DNA from: Streptosporangium sp. NBC_01495
Lineage (GTDB): Bacteria > Actinomycetota > Actinomycetes > Streptosporangiales > Streptosporangiaceae
DNA: 64,000 nt
NCBI RefSeq assembly: GCF_036250735.1
Contig: NZ_CP109430.1
Location: 2,976,001 to 3,040,000 of the forward strand
Direction: 5' to 3'
Position 1 is the first letter of the stretch. The number at the start of each line of letters is the position of its first letter. Positions 53,040 through 62,745 of the stretch are shown in pieces. The position numbers and the translations under genes were made by a program. Below the pieces are notes generated by a model. It made no database searches and was not told the origin of the DNA. It saw only the letters and a program-made list of their open reading frames with translations.

Positions 53040-54640
53040 ATCCGGAAGACGCCGAAGCCCGAGGGCTCCGGGACGGCGGCGTTGGCGTTGTGGAAAGCGG
53101 CGCTGTTGACGGCCGACAGGCACAGGCCCAGAACCGTCCGGGTGTCGCGGGGGTCGATCACGCCGTCGTCGTAGAGGCGGCCCGACAGGAAGAACGGCAG
53201 CGACTCGGCCTCGATCTGCGCCTCGACCAGCTGCCGCATCGCCGCGTCGCCCTCCTCGTCGTAGACCTGGCCCCGCGCCTGGGCGGCGGCCCGGCCGACG
53301 ATGGACAGCACCCCGGCGAGCTGGGCGGGCCCCATCACGGCCGACTTGGCGCTGGGCCAGGTGAACAGGAAGCGGGGGTCGTAGGCCCTGCCGCACATGC
53401 CGTAGTTGCCCGCGCCGTACGAGGCGCCCATGACGATCGTGATGTGCGGGACGGACGAGTTGGACACCGCGTTGATCATCATGGCGCCGTGCTTGATGAT
53501 GCCGCCCTGCTCGTAGTCCTTGCCGACCATGTAGCCGGTGGTGTTCTGCAGGAAGACCAGCGGGGTGCGGGCCTGGTCGGCGAGCTGGATGAACTGCGCC
53601 GCCTTCTGCGCCTCCTCGCTGAACAGCACGCCCCGGGCGTTGGCCAGGATCCCGATCGGGTAGCCGTGCAGGCGGGCCCACCCGGTCACCAGGCTCCCGC
53701 CGTACAGGGGCTTGAACTCGTCGAACTCGCTGCCGTCCACCACCCGCGCGATCACCTCGCGGGGGTCGAACGGGATCTTCAGGTCCTCCGGCACGATGCC
53801 CAGCAGCTCGTCCTCGTCGTACAGCGGGTCACGCACGGCGCCGGGGGAGACGCCGGACCCGCGCCGGTTCAGGCCCCTGACGATCTGCCGTCCGATCCGC
53901 AGCGCGTCGTGCTCGTCGGCGGCCAGGTAGTCGGCCAGGCCGCTGACGCGGGCGTGCATCTCGGCGCCGCCCAGCGACTCGTCGTCGGACTCCTCCCCGG
54001 TGGCCATCTTGACCAGCGGCGGTCCCCCGAGGAAGACCTTCGCGCGCTCCTTGACCATGACCACGTGGTCGCTCATCCCCGGCACGTACGCCCCACCGGC
54101 CGTGGAGTTGCCGAAGACCAGGGCGATCGTGGGGATCCCGGCCGCCGACATGCGGGTCAGGTCGCGGAAGATCCGGCCGCCGGGGATGAAGATCTCCTTC
54201 TGGGTCGGCAGGTCGGCCCCGCCCGACTCCACCAGGTTGATCAGCGGCAACCGGTTCTCGAAGGCGATGTCGGCCGCCCTGAGCGTCTTGCGCAGCGTCC
54301 ACGGGTTGGACGAGCCGCCCCGCACGGTCGGGTCGTTGGCGATGACCACGCACTCCACGCCCTCGACGACCCCGATCCCGGTGACCACGCTCGCCCCGAC
54401 GGGGAAGTCGCTGCCCCAGGCCGCCAGCGGCGAGAGCTCCAGGAACGCCGAGTCGGGGTCGACGAGCAGCTCGATCCGCTCCCTGGCCAGGAGCTTGCCC
54501 CGCGCGCGGTGCCGGTCGACGTACTTCCCGCCGCCGCCCGCCACGGCCCTGGCCTGCTCGGCGTCGAGTTCCGCGAGCTTGGCGAGCATCGCCTCGCGCC
54601 GCGCCAGGTAGTCCTCACCGGAGGTGTCCAGGCGGCTCAT
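53036..54640 (-). CDS. Acyl-CoA carboxylase carboxyltransferase beta subunit
   Basis: A 534-aa carboxyltransferase that moves CO2 from biotin to an acyl-CoA. Motifs: [68 protein letters not shown] and [20 protein letters not shown]. The last two are the methylcrotonyl-CoA carboxylase beta/AtuC-like pattern rather than the propionyl type. ATG 54640 has GGGAG upstream and overlaps the TetR stop by 4 bp (ATGA). It is co-transcribed with the alpha subunit. Confidence 0.95.
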   Translation of the reverse strand: MSRLDTSGEDYLARREAMLAKLAELDAEQARAVAGGGGKYVDRHRARGKLLARERIELLVDPDSAFLELSPLAAWGSDFPVGASVVTGIGVVEGVECVVIANDPTVRGGSSNPWTLRKTLRAADIAFENRLPLINLVESGGADLPTQKEIFIPGGRIFRDLTRMSAAGIPTIALVFGNSTAGGAYVPGMSDHVVMVKERAKVFLGGPPLVKMATGEESDDESLGGAEMHARVSGLADYLAADEHDALRIGRQIVRGLNRRGSGVSPGAVRDPLYDEDELLGIVPEDLKIPFDPREVIARVVDGSEFDEFKPLYGGSLVTGWARLHGYPIGILANARGVLFSEEAQKAAQFIQLADQARTPLVFLQNTTGYMVGKDYEQGGIIKHGAMMINAVSNSSVPHITIVMGASYGAGNYGMCGRAYDPRFLFTWPSAKSAVMGPAQLAGVLSIVGRAAAQARGQVYDEEGDAAMRQLVEAQIEAESLPFFLSGRLYDDGVIDPRDTRTVLGLCLSAVNSAAFHNANAAVPEPSGFGVFRM

Positions 54641-55410
54641 GAACCCGCTCCCTTGGTTGACACGGACGTCATATCGACGATCCGGCTCGTTGGCGTTGGC
54701 GTTGGCGTTGGCGTTGGTGCCGGTGCCGGTGCCGGTGCCGGTGTTCGTGTCGGCGTCGGCGTCGACGTCGGTGTTCGTGCCGGAACGGGACCCCACGCGG
54801 GAGCCGGTGTCAGGCCGATGGCCCGGCCCCAGAACGTGGAGAGCATCGCGACGGCGGTCCGCTCGTCGGCGTGCTCGCCGAGGTCCAGCCAGACGTGGGC
54901 GAAGTGCTCGACCATCCCGCCCAGCATCACGGCGGTCAGCCGAGGGTCCAGCGACGGATCGGCCAGTCCCTGCTCCTGCAGGCGCCGCAGCCCCTCCGCG
55001 CCCCGCCGCACGAAGACCTCGCGCAGCTCCAGCAGGAGGCCGCGGAAGCTCTCGTCGGTGACCGCGACCTGCTCCAGCATCCGTACCAGCCTGGAGTTGG
55101 AGGCCCAGGCGCGCAGGTAGAGCAGGTTGGCGGCCTCGATGCGGGCGTACGGGTCGCCGGGGGCGCCGGGTCCGACCACGCTGGCGGTGAACATCTCGCC
55201 CACCACTGTCGCCGCCACCTCGCGGAACAGCTCCTCGCGCGAGCCGAAGTAGGTGTAGAAGGTGCCGTGCGAGACCCCGGCGCGGGCGCAGACGTCGTCG
55301 ACGCGCACGGCGTCGTACCCCCGCTCCTCGAACGCCTCCCGCCCGGCCTGGACGAGCGCCGCCCGGGTGCGCCGTCCCCGGCTGCCGAGGGTCTCAGACT
55401 TGACGATCAC
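54637..55410 (-). CDS. TetR-family regulator heading the carboxylase operon
   Basis: A ~257-aa regulator. Helix-turn-helix [20 protein letters not shown] and [20 protein letters not shown], then an effector domain. The last ~50 residues are unusual: Pro alternates with Ala then Thr, encoded by 6-bp microsatellite-like repeats (54693-54780). The start is taken at GTG 55410, within a palindrome and probably leaderless. Its stop overlaps the carboxyltransferase start, so it is the first gene of the carboxylase operon and presumably represses it in response to an acyl-CoA. Confidence 0.88.
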   Translation of the reverse strand: MIVKSETLGSRGRRTRAALVQAGREAFEERGYDAVRVDDVCARAGVSHGTFYTYFGSREELFREVAATVVGEMFTASVVGPGAPGDPYARIEAANLLYLRAWASNSRLVRMLEQVAVTDESFRGLLLELREVFVRRGAEGLRRLQEQGLADPSLDPRLTAVMLGGMVEHFAHVWLDLGEHADERTAVAMLSTFWGRAIGLTPAPAWGPVPARTPTSTPTPTRTPAPAPAPAPTPTPTPTPTSRIVDMTSVSTKGAGS

Positions 55411-55417
55411 GTCAAGT
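55398..55417. promoter_or_regulatory. Operator over the TetR start codon
   Basis: ACTTGACG-ATCA-CGTCAAGT, perfect 8-bp arms, covers the TetR start codon (55408-55410). This fits direct autorepression of the whole carboxylase operon. Confidence 0.8.
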
Positions 55418-55568
55418 ACGGTAGCCCACAACCGATGCTTCTGCCAGGGACGGCGTCTACCCCCCGCCTTTCCGGTCCGGGGAAGCTCAGGTCTCAAAGA
55501 CAGCCGATATACCAAGATGTCGGCCTAAGTGAGCGCATGTTCCACAGGAGCGGGGGAAGCGACAGCAG

Positions 55569-55766
55569 ATGAATGAGAAGCCAGAGAACGCATCGAAGGC
55601 CGCCACCGGACTCTCTCTCGGCATCGCCGTCGGCGTCGCCGTCGGCGCCGCCCTGGGAGTCGTGTTCGGCAACCTGGCCATGGGCATCGGTATCGGGATC
55701 GCCATCGGCGCCGGCCTGGGAGTGGCCTTCACGACCGGCCGGAAGAACAGCGGGGGTGGGGGGTGA
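55569..55766 (+). CDS. Small glycine-zipper membrane protein
   Basis: A 65-aa protein whose residues ~13-55 are almost entirely Gly, Ala, Val, Ile and Leu, with GxxxG spacing (ATGLSLGIAVGVAVGAALG, AMGIGIGIAIGAGLGVAF). This is the glycine-zipper pattern of two packed transmembrane helices. Charged ends (MNEKPENASK, GRKN) flank it. A long hairpin follows. Function unknown; related small proteins are membrane-associated and sometimes pore-like. Confidence 0.75.
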   Translation: MNEKPENASKAATGLSLGIAVGVAVGAALGVVFGNLAMGIGIGIAIGAGLGVAFTTGRKNSGGGG

Positions 55767-55785
55767 ACGACCTCTGTGTCCGCGT

Positions 55786-55825
55786 CGGGCCGCCGTGCGA
55801 GCCGGTACGCTCGCACGGCGGCCCG
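55786..55825 (+). terminator. Strong hairpin after glycine-zipper gene
   Basis: Perfect 17-bp arms (55786-55802 and 55809-55825) with a 6-base loop, 19 bp after the stop. Confidence 0.9.
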
Positions 55826-55924
55826 GTCCCGGCCGGCGGATGGTGAACTCCTGACGGCCGAGCCCCCGGTACGCCTTCCCCGGAGCAGCGGTTCTCGGGT
55901 ACGGCGGGGCAGGAGGCTCGGCCG

Positions 55925-55978
55925 TCAGGTCTCTTTCAGGCAGGGAGCAGCTCAGGTCTCTTTCAGGCAGGGAGCAGC
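55925..55978 (-). repeat. 27-bp perfect tandem duplication across the DUF6493 stop
   Basis: Two identical 27-bp units, 55925-55951 and 55952-55978. The second holds the stop codon (55963-55965) of the minus-strand gene; the first is its copy beyond the stop. Confidence 0.92.
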
Positions 55979-58545
55979 CGGGTGAGGCGGACTGCCTCGC
56001 GGACCATCCGGCTCGACCCGCCGCGTGCGGCGACCGCGGCCAGGCCGGGGATCCGCGTGGTGTCGCCGGATGGGGCGGTCCTGACGCCGAGCGCGATGAG
56101 GTCGGCCAGGCCGCTGGGCGGTCGCTCGCCGTCGGCGGGCAGTACGCGGGGAAGAGCGGCCGCGACTGTCTGCCACACCTGTGCGCCCGCGCCCGCCCGT
56201 TCCGCCTCGGTCAGCGACGGAATGACGCGGCTCAGCGTCACCATGCCGTTCTTGACCAGGTGACCGAGCTGGTCTCCCAGGTCGACGGAGGGCAGGTCAC
56301 CGGCCGCGGCGAGGGCGAGGAGCAGATCCAGAGCCGCCGTGCGCTCGGCGGGATCCTCGTTGTTCAGGTGGAAGGCCAGCATGGCCGCGAAGGCGGAGCC
56401 AAGGGGGCCGTCGGCACGGGCGAGATCGTGAAGAATCGGCAGCCGGGGACTGTTGTCGGGCCAATCCCAGCTGAAGAACGGCAGCAGGTGGGCCGCGACG
56501 ACCTCGCGATGGGAGGGCATGACTCCGGCCCACCAGCCCATGCACCCGCCGAGGCCGTGGACGTAGGTCCTGGGATCGCGGCACAGCAGGTCGACCAGGT
56601 CGACCAGGTCGAGCTCGACCGGTGAGGCCGCGACGAACGAGGCCGCACGCGGGTTGTAGTGGTACGGCGGCGGTTGCCCGTCGTCGAACCAGCGGTGGGA
56701 GGCGCCCTCGCTGTAGCCGTACCGGACCGTCACGACGGGATCGGCCAGCCCCTCCCCCGACAGCCAGCGCGCCACGAGCCGACCGGCGGGGGTGGTGAGC
56801 CGGGCGGCCCTCGCGGCCACCTCGGCGTCGATTCGCCGGGGAAGTCGCAGCAACGCCTGCTGCAGATCGGCGTTCGGCGGGTCCATGTCCACCGCTTCCA
56901 GCCGTTCGAGCCGGGCGAGTAACTCGGCGGGGTCGACATGGCCGCCGACGCTCGTCGGGGTGGCGAGCAGCACCGGCGGCAGGGCGCCCGCCCGCGCCGC
57001 GGTGACGAGCTCGGCCATCCGGCGCAGGATCAGCAGGTGCGGCACCGAGATCCAGCCCTGGTCCGGAACCCGGGGGGCGGGCGACGCCGTCGAGGGAGAC
57101 GCGACGGCCTGCATGGCCGCCCACAGCCACGTCAGAGGGTCGCCGTTCTCGCCCCTTTCCCACGTGCGGACCGGCACCGAGGCCAGGGCCGCCCGCACGG
57201 CTTCACGGTCCCGGTGGGTGAGCTCGACCAGCCCCGCCATCAGCCGCTCGATACCCCGCCAGCCGAACTGGTCGAAGGGGTCGCGCGCGAGCCGGGTGAA
57301 CTCCGCGCCGAGCTCGGCCGCCGTGGTGATGGGCGGCGGGAACTCGACCCGGGGGAGTTCCGGGGCGATCAGGAGGGGCGGCTTATCGTCCTCCTCGCCC
57401 GGGTTCTCCGAGACGCCGAGGCGTGCACGCAGATCGGCGGGCAGGGCGGCGGACGCGTCGCGCAGCGGTGCCCGGTCCAGGTGCGCGGCGTGTTCGACGG
57501 CGAGCCGGACGGCGCGTTCCTGCACGTCGGAGGACTCGTGAGCGAAGGCCGCCGCCAGGGTCGCGGTCGCCGCCTCGGCGTACTCGGGCGTCAGCCGCAC
57601 GGACCGGTCGAGCCAGGAGAGGCCGGCGCGCACGAGCTTCTTCTCCGGCCGGTACATCAGCGCCTCGACGGCCTCGGCGAAGTCGCCGGGGGATACGGCG
57701 GGCAGCTCGCGCAGGTGACCCAGGGCCAGTTCGGCGACCGTGCCGGGTGCGGACGGCAGCAGCCGCAGATAGTCGCGGGCCCGGGGCGCCACCTCGGCGT
57801 GGGTGGGTTCGAGCGCCTGGTGCAGGCGGACGAAGAAGCGCAGCTCCAGTGCGGTGCCGCCGCGCAGGAACCGGCCGACGCACCCGTCCAGCAGCATGGC
57901 GCGGTCGACCCGGCCACCGGCGGCCAGCGTGTGAAGTCCGCCCAGCCAGGTGCTGCCGGAGGTGTGGCCCTCCCACTGCAGGGCCGCACCGACACCCTGG
58001 GCGTGGAAGATCCGCGGCAGGAGCGTGTCCAGCAGCGGGTCGGCGGCCAGCACGTCGGCCACCCGCTGGTGGCCGATCACCGCCGACACCCAGCCCACGA
58101 CGAAACCGTCGTCGGTCGGCGGTTCGATGCCCGTCCGGTGGATCAGGGACGCGGTCAGCTCGTAACTCGGGTCGCGCCCGCGGAGTTTCCCCGCCAGTCG
58201 CGTCGCCAGCTCGGCCTGCCACGCGGGCGGGCGGGTGCCGACCAGGTCGAGCAGTCGCCGGGTGTCGTCGACCTGCTCGTCGGCGCCGACCAGGCCGCGC
58301 CGGGTGAGCCAGGACGCGACGGAGGCCGCGGCGGCGATCGTGCCGGCGCCCGCCGCGCGCAGCGCCTCGGCCCGCTCTCCGGCGCCGCGCCAGGAGTCGA
58401 GATAGAGCCGGATGTCCTTGAGGTGTCCGGGCAGCTGCTTGGCGACCTCGCGCCTGGCGGCGTCGTCCAGGGTCACGACCAGTGCCGCGACGCCGTCGGC
58501 GTCACACCCGTCGATCAGGTCGCGTACGTCGTCCCACGCGCTCAC
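55963..58545 (-). CDS. DUF6493-type large helical protein
   Basis: An ~860-aa soluble, mostly alpha-helical protein with HEAT-like Leu/Ala repeats (for example AVEALMYRPEKKLVRAGLSW, EYAEAATATLAAAFAHES). It corresponds to the DUF6493 proteins usually encoded beside SWIM-domain proteins in actinobacteria. Its GTG 58545 start overlaps the SWIM gene stop (GTGA) behind GGGAG, so the pair is coupled. No catalytic motif is visible; a scaffold role is likely. Confidence 0.75.
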   Translation of the reverse strand: MSAWDDVRDLIDGCDADGVAALVVTLDDAARREVAKQLPGHLKDIRLYLDSWRGAGERAEALRAAGAGTIAAAASVASWLTRRGLVGADEQVDDTRRLLDLVGTRPPAWQAELATRLAGKLRGRDPSYELTASLIHRTGIEPPTDDGFVVGWVSAVIGHQRVADVLAADPLLDTLLPRIFHAQGVGAALQWEGHTSGSTWLGGLHTLAAGGRVDRAMLLDGCVGRFLRGGTALELRFFVRLHQALEPTHAEVAPRARDYLRLLPSAPGTVAELALGHLRELPAVSPGDFAEAVEALMYRPEKKLVRAGLSWLDRSVRLTPEYAEAATATLAAAFAHESSDVQERAVRLAVEHAAHLDRAPLRDASAALPADLRARLGVSENPGEEDDKPPLLIAPELPRVEFPPPITTAAELGAEFTRLARDPFDQFGWRGIERLMAGLVELTHRDREAVRAALASVPVRTWERGENGDPLTWLWAAMQAVASPSTASPAPRVPDQGWISVPHLLILRRMAELVTAARAGALPPVLLATPTSVGGHVDPAELLARLERLEAVDMDPPNADLQQALLRLPRRIDAEVAARAARLTTPAGRLVARWLSGEGLADPVVTVRYGYSEGASHRWFDDGQPPPYHYNPRAASFVAASPVELDLVDLVDLLCRDPRTYVHGLGGCMGWWAGVMPSHREVVAAHLLPFFSWDWPDNSPRLPILHDLARADGPLGSAFAAMLAFHLNNEDPAERTAALDLLLALAAAGDLPSVDLGDQLGHLVKNGMVTLSRVIPSLTEAERAGAGAQVWQTVAAALPRVLPADGERPPSGLADLIALGVRTAPSGDTTRIPGLAAVAARGGSSRMVREAVRLTRLLPA

Positions 58546-59864
58546 GCCTGGGCTCCCTTCGTGATCTGTACGGCGAGCACGTGCTTGCACGGCCCTCGTT
58601 GTCCTTGATGTCTGGCCCACCACGGGCAGGTACAGGTGGTGCCGCGTACCTCGCGGACCTGGTCGCCGGAGGTCACCAGGGCGAGGCCGGGGCCGTCGAG
58701 CCGTACCGCCCCGCCGTCGGCCAGCTCGCGGGCGGCCCTGGCGCGCGGGTTCATCGCGGCGACCCTGTCGCGGTCGTAGGGCAGCTCGCGGTGGAAGTAG
58801 CCGGCCTCGGCGGTGTCGTAGCCCACCCGGCCGGCCGCGCCGAGCTGGGTCAGCGCGGCCCGTACCCGGGGCGCGTCCAGACCGGAGCGTTCGGCCAGCA
58901 GGTCGGGCTCCACCCTCGGTTCGAAGGCCAGCAACGCGCCGATCAGGTCGGCGTCGTCCGCGGCGTCGTCGGAGGCCAGCGTCCGGAGCACGGCACCCTC
59001 GGTGGAGAAGGAGCGCTCGCTGTCCGGGGACAGGGTGAGCACGTAGCGCATGCCGGGCAACTCCAGCTCCCACGCGCTCGCCACGGTCGTGTCCGGGCGG
59101 GCTGGGCCGTACAGCCTGAGGGTCCTGGCGAAGCGCAGCAGCGTGAGCATCGTCGCCAGCCGGTCCGGCCCCGGCAGGCAGACGGCGCCGGGGCCCGGAC
59201 CCGAGGTCAGCCGCAGTGAGCGGCCCGAGGGCACCGCCCACAGGGTGGAGCCGACCCGGCGGGGCAGCGTACGCAGGAAACGCACCGCCTCCGGGCCGGT
59301 GAGCTCCGCCCGCAGGTCGAAACCCGCGGTGACGAGCTGGACCTCGGCGAAGCCGCGCAGCCACCGCTCGGGCAGCGGCACCTTCTTCTCCACCACCGCG
59401 CCGTCCAGGGTGGTGACGGCCAGCTCGTCCCGCCCGACGCCCAGGTGGAGGGGGTCGGCGCCGCCGACCCGGGCCAGCGCCTCGCGCAGCGGGCCGTTGA
59501 CGTCGACGTTGGTGGTGCCCAGGTCGACCACCTCTCCGTCGAGGGCGCGTTCCAGCACGTCGAGGCGGGCGTAGACGCCGCCGCAGGCGGAGAACGACTC
59601 GAACCGGAGCCGGTCGCCGTTGCAGGTCACCACCGGATCGCGGGAGAAGGTCGGGGCCGGGCGGTCGTAACGGGCCTGTGCCACGTTCGCGACGGCGAGC
59701 AGCCCGGCCGCGGCGGGGGCGGCCTCGGTCAGCAGGCCGCTGAAGAACCGGGGATGGCTCAGCGGGCCGCGTGCCGTACGCCCGCCCGAGGTGGACAGGG
59801 CCAGCCGCCCGGCAGTGAGTGTGGAGGGTCCGGCGTACGCGTACGCCTGCACCGCGTTGGTCAT
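58542..59864 (-). CDS. SWIM zinc-finger protein
   Basis: A 440-aa protein with a C-terminal SWIM zinc finger (CTCPWWARHQGQRGPCKH, a C-x-C-xn-C-x-H pattern) near residues 410-430. The larger N-terminal part is a conserved helical/beta region without known motif. SWIM domains bind nucleic acid or protein. ATG 59864 gives a natural N-terminus (MTNAVQAYAYAGPSTLTAGR). It is coupled to the DUF6493 gene; such pairs often belong to larger MoxR/VWA clusters, whose other genes are absent here. Confidence 0.88.
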   Translation of the reverse strand: MTNAVQAYAYAGPSTLTAGRLALSTSGGRTARGPLSHPRFFSGLLTEAAPAAAGLLAVANVAQARYDRPAPTFSRDPVVTCNGDRLRFESFSACGGVYARLDVLERALDGEVVDLGTTNVDVNGPLREALARVGGADPLHLGVGRDELAVTTLDGAVVEKKVPLPERWLRGFAEVQLVTAGFDLRAELTGPEAVRFLRTLPRRVGSTLWAVPSGRSLRLTSGPGPGAVCLPGPDRLATMLTLLRFARTLRLYGPARPDTTVASAWELELPGMRYVLTLSPDSERSFSTEGAVLRTLASDDAADDADLIGALLAFEPRVEPDLLAERSGLDAPRVRAALTQLGAAGRVGYDTAEAGYFHRELPYDRDRVAAMNPRARAARELADGGAVRLDGPGLALVTSGDQVREVRGTTCTCPWWARHQGQRGPCKHVLAVQITKGAQA

Positions 59865-60195
59865 GATCGGGACCGTAACCGTGATCACCGACATTTCTCG
59901 CCCACTCCGCGCAGGATGCTGGAAGCGGGGGGTGTGCTGCCGTTCCAGGCCGAGGAAGCCCAGTCCGGGACGGGGGGACAGGCTCCCGGCCATGGCGCGG
60001 GTGGCCGCGCCCGTCCAGGGCGCCGAGCCCGTTCGTCGAGGTTGGGCCGGTATCCGGTGGCCGGCGGTATCACGTCGACGGGTTCGCGGTTGCCGTCGGC
60101 CCACACCACGTCGCCTTAGCGGAGGCGGATGAACATCGGGCGCCGCTCCAGGCGGCCGCGTCACCGGGCGTGAGAGACGCGGCCGCGGGCGAAGG
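59865..60195. other. Gene-free spacer with terminator and possible gene relic
   Basis: The SWIM promoter should lie near 59865-59900. Between about 60030 and 60145 the minus strand reads GDVVWADGNREPVDVIPP flanked by a stop, a possible fragment of a decayed gene that I cannot identify. GCGGCCGCGTC (60152-60162) and GACGCGGCCGC (60176-60186) form an 11-bp hairpin just downstream of the epoxide hydrolase stop, its likely terminator. Confidence 0.5.
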
Positions 60196-61329
60196 TCAGC
60201 GGACCTTGCCGAAGAACTCACGGATGTCGGCGGCGACGTGACCGGGCTGCTCCATGGCGACGAAGTGGTGACTGCCTGGATTGTCCTCCGGCCAGTGAAC
60301 GATGATGTTGTGTCGTTCGGCGAACCGTCGGATTCCGGGTGGTCCGCTGTACACGCCGGTCGGCGCCGCCGTCTGCCCCTCCGGCCAGCCGAAGCCCGTG
60401 CTGTCGTAGTAGGGCCAGGAGGAGGTTCCCAACGTCCCGGTGAGCCAGTAGAGGCTCACGTTGGTGAGGATCAGGTCGCGATCGATCACCTGCTCCGGCG
60501 ATTTCGCGGCGGTGGCGAACTCCTTGAACTTCTGTGTCATCCAGGCCAGCGCGGCGACCGGGGAGTCGTGCCATCCGTAGGCGAAGGTCTGGGGCGCCGC
60601 GCGCAGCAGCCCATGATGGTCCACGCCGCTCATCCAGTCCTGCTTCTGGAGCTGCGCGTAGGCCGCCCGCTCGTCGTCGGTCATCTCGGGAACGTCGGCT
60701 TCGGTGGGGAAGCCGAGCCCGGCGATGACATAGACGCCGATCACGTGATCCGGGGCGATCTTGGCGATTTCCGGGGCGACGTACGCGCCGAAGTCCCCAC
60801 CCTGTGTGCCGTAGCGGTCGTATCCGAGGCGCTGCATCAGCTCCGCCCAGATCCGTGCCACGCGCGTGACGTTCCAGCCGGTCTCGCGCGGCGGCGCGGA
60901 GAACCCGAATCCGGGCACCGACGGCACGACGACGTGGAGCGCCTGAGACGGGTCGCCGCCGTGCGCGCGAGGATCGGTGAGGGGGCCGATGAGGTCGGCG
61001 AACTCCACGAACGAGTTCGGCCAGCCGTGGGTGAGGATGATCGGCAGGGCGTCGGGCTCGGGGGAGCGCACGTGCAGGAAGTGGATGTCCTGGCCGTCGA
61101 TCTCGGTCATGAACTGGGGAAACTCGTTCAGCCGCGCCTCGTGCCGGCGCCAGTCGTATCCGCTGCGCCAGTATTCGGCCAGGTCTTTGAGATAGTCGGC
61201 GGGGACGCCCCGGCTCCACTCCTCGCCGGGAAGTTGCCGGGGCCATCGGGTGCGGGCCAGCCGGTGGCGCAGGTCGTCCAGGTCTGCCTGGGGGACATCG
61301 ATGCGGAAGGGGCGGACCTCGGTGCTCAT
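60196..61329 (-). CDS. Epoxide hydrolase
   Basis: A 377-aa alpha/beta-hydrolase with an N-terminal EHN domain ([34 protein letters not shown]). The oxyanion motif is THGWPNS, the nucleophile Asp is in [11 protein letters not shown], and the C-terminal catalytic His is in [13 protein letters not shown]. It opens epoxides to diols. GAGGAG precedes ATG 61329. It is divergent from a WYL-domain regulator. Confidence 0.93.
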   Translation of the reverse strand: MSTEVRPFRIDVPQADLDDLRHRLARTRWPRQLPGEEWSRGVPADYLKDLAEYWRSGYDWRRHEARLNEFPQFMTEIDGQDIHFLHVRSPEPDALPIILTHGWPNSFVEFADLIGPLTDPRAHGGDPSQALHVVVPSVPGFGFSAPPRETGWNVTRVARIWAELMQRLGYDRYGTQGGDFGAYVAPEIAKIAPDHVIGVYVIAGLGFPTEADVPEMTDDERAAYAQLQKQDWMSGVDHHGLLRAAPQTFAYGWHDSPVAALAWMTQKFKEFATAAKSPEQVIDRDLILTNVSLYWLTGTLGTSSWPYYDSTGFGWPEGQTAAPTGVYSGPPGIRRFAERHNIIVHWPEDNPGSHHFVAMEQPGHVAADIREFFGKVR

Positions 61330-61417
61330 GACTCTCCTCAGTGGGTACGCCCGCCGCACGGCGGGCCGTCGTTCCCGGCAGGCCCGGGTGGTGCGTCGCG
61401 GTGACATGATCGAGAGT

Positions 61418-61440
61418 AGGAACCATGTAGGTCAGTTCCT
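61418..61440. promoter_or_regulatory. Inverted repeat between epoxide hydrolase and WYL regulator
   Basis: AGGAAC and GTTCCT (6-bp arms, 11-bp spacer) lie in the divergent promoter region and are a candidate WYL-regulator site. Confidence 0.45.
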
Positions 61441-61457
61441 GTCCCATATGGCCGGGC

Positions 61458-62510
61458 ATGATGGACCCCATGAGCGACACGCCCGCACGACTGCTCAAAC
61501 TGCTGTCCCTGTTGCAGACCCCGCGCGAATGGCCCGGCAGCGAGCTGGCCGAGCGCCTGGGGGTCAGCCCCCGTACGATCCGCCGGGATGTCGATCGCCT
61601 GCGTGAGCTGGGTTATCCGGTGCGGGCGACGATGGGGGCGGTGGGCGGCTACCGTCTCGCCGCGGGTAAGGCCATGCCACCGTTGCTGCTGGACGATGAG
61701 GAGGCGGTGGCCATCGTGGTCGGCCTGCGCATGGCGGCCGGGACTCCGGTGGACGGCATGGAGGAGGCGTCCGTGCGGGCCTTGGCCAAGCTGGAGCAGG
61801 TGCTGCCGTCCCGGCTGCGGCACCGGGTCGCCGCGCCGGCCGCAGTCCTGGTCTCGATGCCGACCGGGAACGGGCCGAACGTTGATCCGCAGAACCTGAC
61901 GGTGCTCGCCGGCGCCGCCGCCAACCGCGAACGCCTGCGGTTCGCCTATCAGACGGGTGACGGGAGCGAGACCAGACGCCTGGTCGAGCCGTACCGTCTG
62001 GTGGTGGCCGCACGTCGCTGGTACCTCCTGGCCTACGACAACGATCGCGATGATTGGCGGACCTTCCGCGTCGACCGGATCAGTGATCCGCGGCCGACCG
62101 GCGTGCGGGTCCCGCCCCGCGAGCCGCCCGAGCAGGACGAGGCCGCCTTCATCACCGACAGGCTGTACTCGTCGGTCCCCACCTACGAGGTGCTGGCGAC
62201 CCTGCGTCTTCCGGCCGGCCAGGTGGCGCAGCGGCTCGGCATCGCCCCGGGCGACGTCCAGCCGATCGACGAGCACAGCTGCCGCCTGCACGGGCGCGCC
62301 GACACCCTGGAGTGGCTGGCCTCGCGGCTGCTCATGCTCGGCTGCGAGTTCCAGGTGCACGAGCCGCCCGAACTGCTGGCGTACCTGCGTGCGGCGGGTG
62401 CCCGCGCCGTCCGCGCAGCAGGGGGTCCCGACGGGACCGGCCGCCTACCGGCAGAGGACCGGGATGTCAGCACCGCTCCAGGCGGAGGCGTCGGCGTGCC
62501 ACCGACCTGA
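61458..62510 (+). CDS. WYL-domain transcriptional regulator (YafY-like)
   Basis: A ~350-aa regulator: N-terminal DeoR-like helix-turn-helix (LLKLLSLLQTPREWPGSELA, GVSPRTIRRDVDRLRELGYP) and a central WYL domain (LRFAYQTGDGSETRRLVEP, RRWYLLAYDNDRDDWRTFR), followed by a WCX-type C-terminal extension. The start may be ATG 61458, 61461 or 61470. It is divergent from the epoxide hydrolase, which it probably regulates. Confidence 0.9.
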   Translation: MMDPMSDTPARLLKLLSLLQTPREWPGSELAERLGVSPRTIRRDVDRLRELGYPVRATMGAVGGYRLAAGKAMPPLLLDDEEAVAIVVGLRMAAGTPVDGMEEASVRALAKLEQVLPSRLRHRVAAPAAVLVSMPTGNGPNVDPQNLTVLAGAAANRERLRFAYQTGDGSETRRLVEPYRLVVAARRWYLLAYDNDRDDWRTFRVDRISDPRPTGVRVPPREPPEQDEAAFITDRLYSSVPTYEVLATLRLPAGQVAQRLGIAPGDVQPIDEHSCRLHGRADTLEWLASRLLMLGCEFQVHEPPELLAYLRAAGARAVRAAGGPDGTGRLPAEDRDVSTAPGGGVGVPPT

Positions 62511-62745
62511 CGTACTGCCATCCTTGGCCGACGTGGCGGTCCGCACTCGATGACCTCGTCCGGCGTCACGATCAGAAGGGCGTCCCCGGCCGTCTGGTGC
62601 TGTGGGTGGGCGATCAGGAGTGCGCAAGGCCAAGCAGCCTGCCTGGCCGCTGCTGAGGATCAGGGCGCCACCATGTCAACATAAATCCCATTAACATCTG
62701 CGTGAACAGTTCTCTGCCAGAGATCATCGATACGGGGGATCCGAA
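62511..62745. other. Spacer without a clear gene
   Basis: No complete ORF of quality. A short plus-strand stretch near 62610-62660 reads GVRKAKQPAWPLLR, which resembles a segment of FtsK/SpoIIIE-like proteins of integrative elements and could be a relic. The 3' part (62670-62740) is AT-rich and probably holds the promoter of the YbaB pair. Confidence 0.35.

Noticed and set aside
59885..60109. 74-codon minus-strand ORF with GDVVWADGNREPVDVIPP
   Set aside because: Short, no ribosome site, no family I can name; kept only as a possible relic in the spacer description.
62610..62660. FtsK/SpoIIIE-like segment suggesting an integrated element
   Set aside because: Only about 14 residues of resemblance, with no integrase, att repeats or tRNA; too weak to call.
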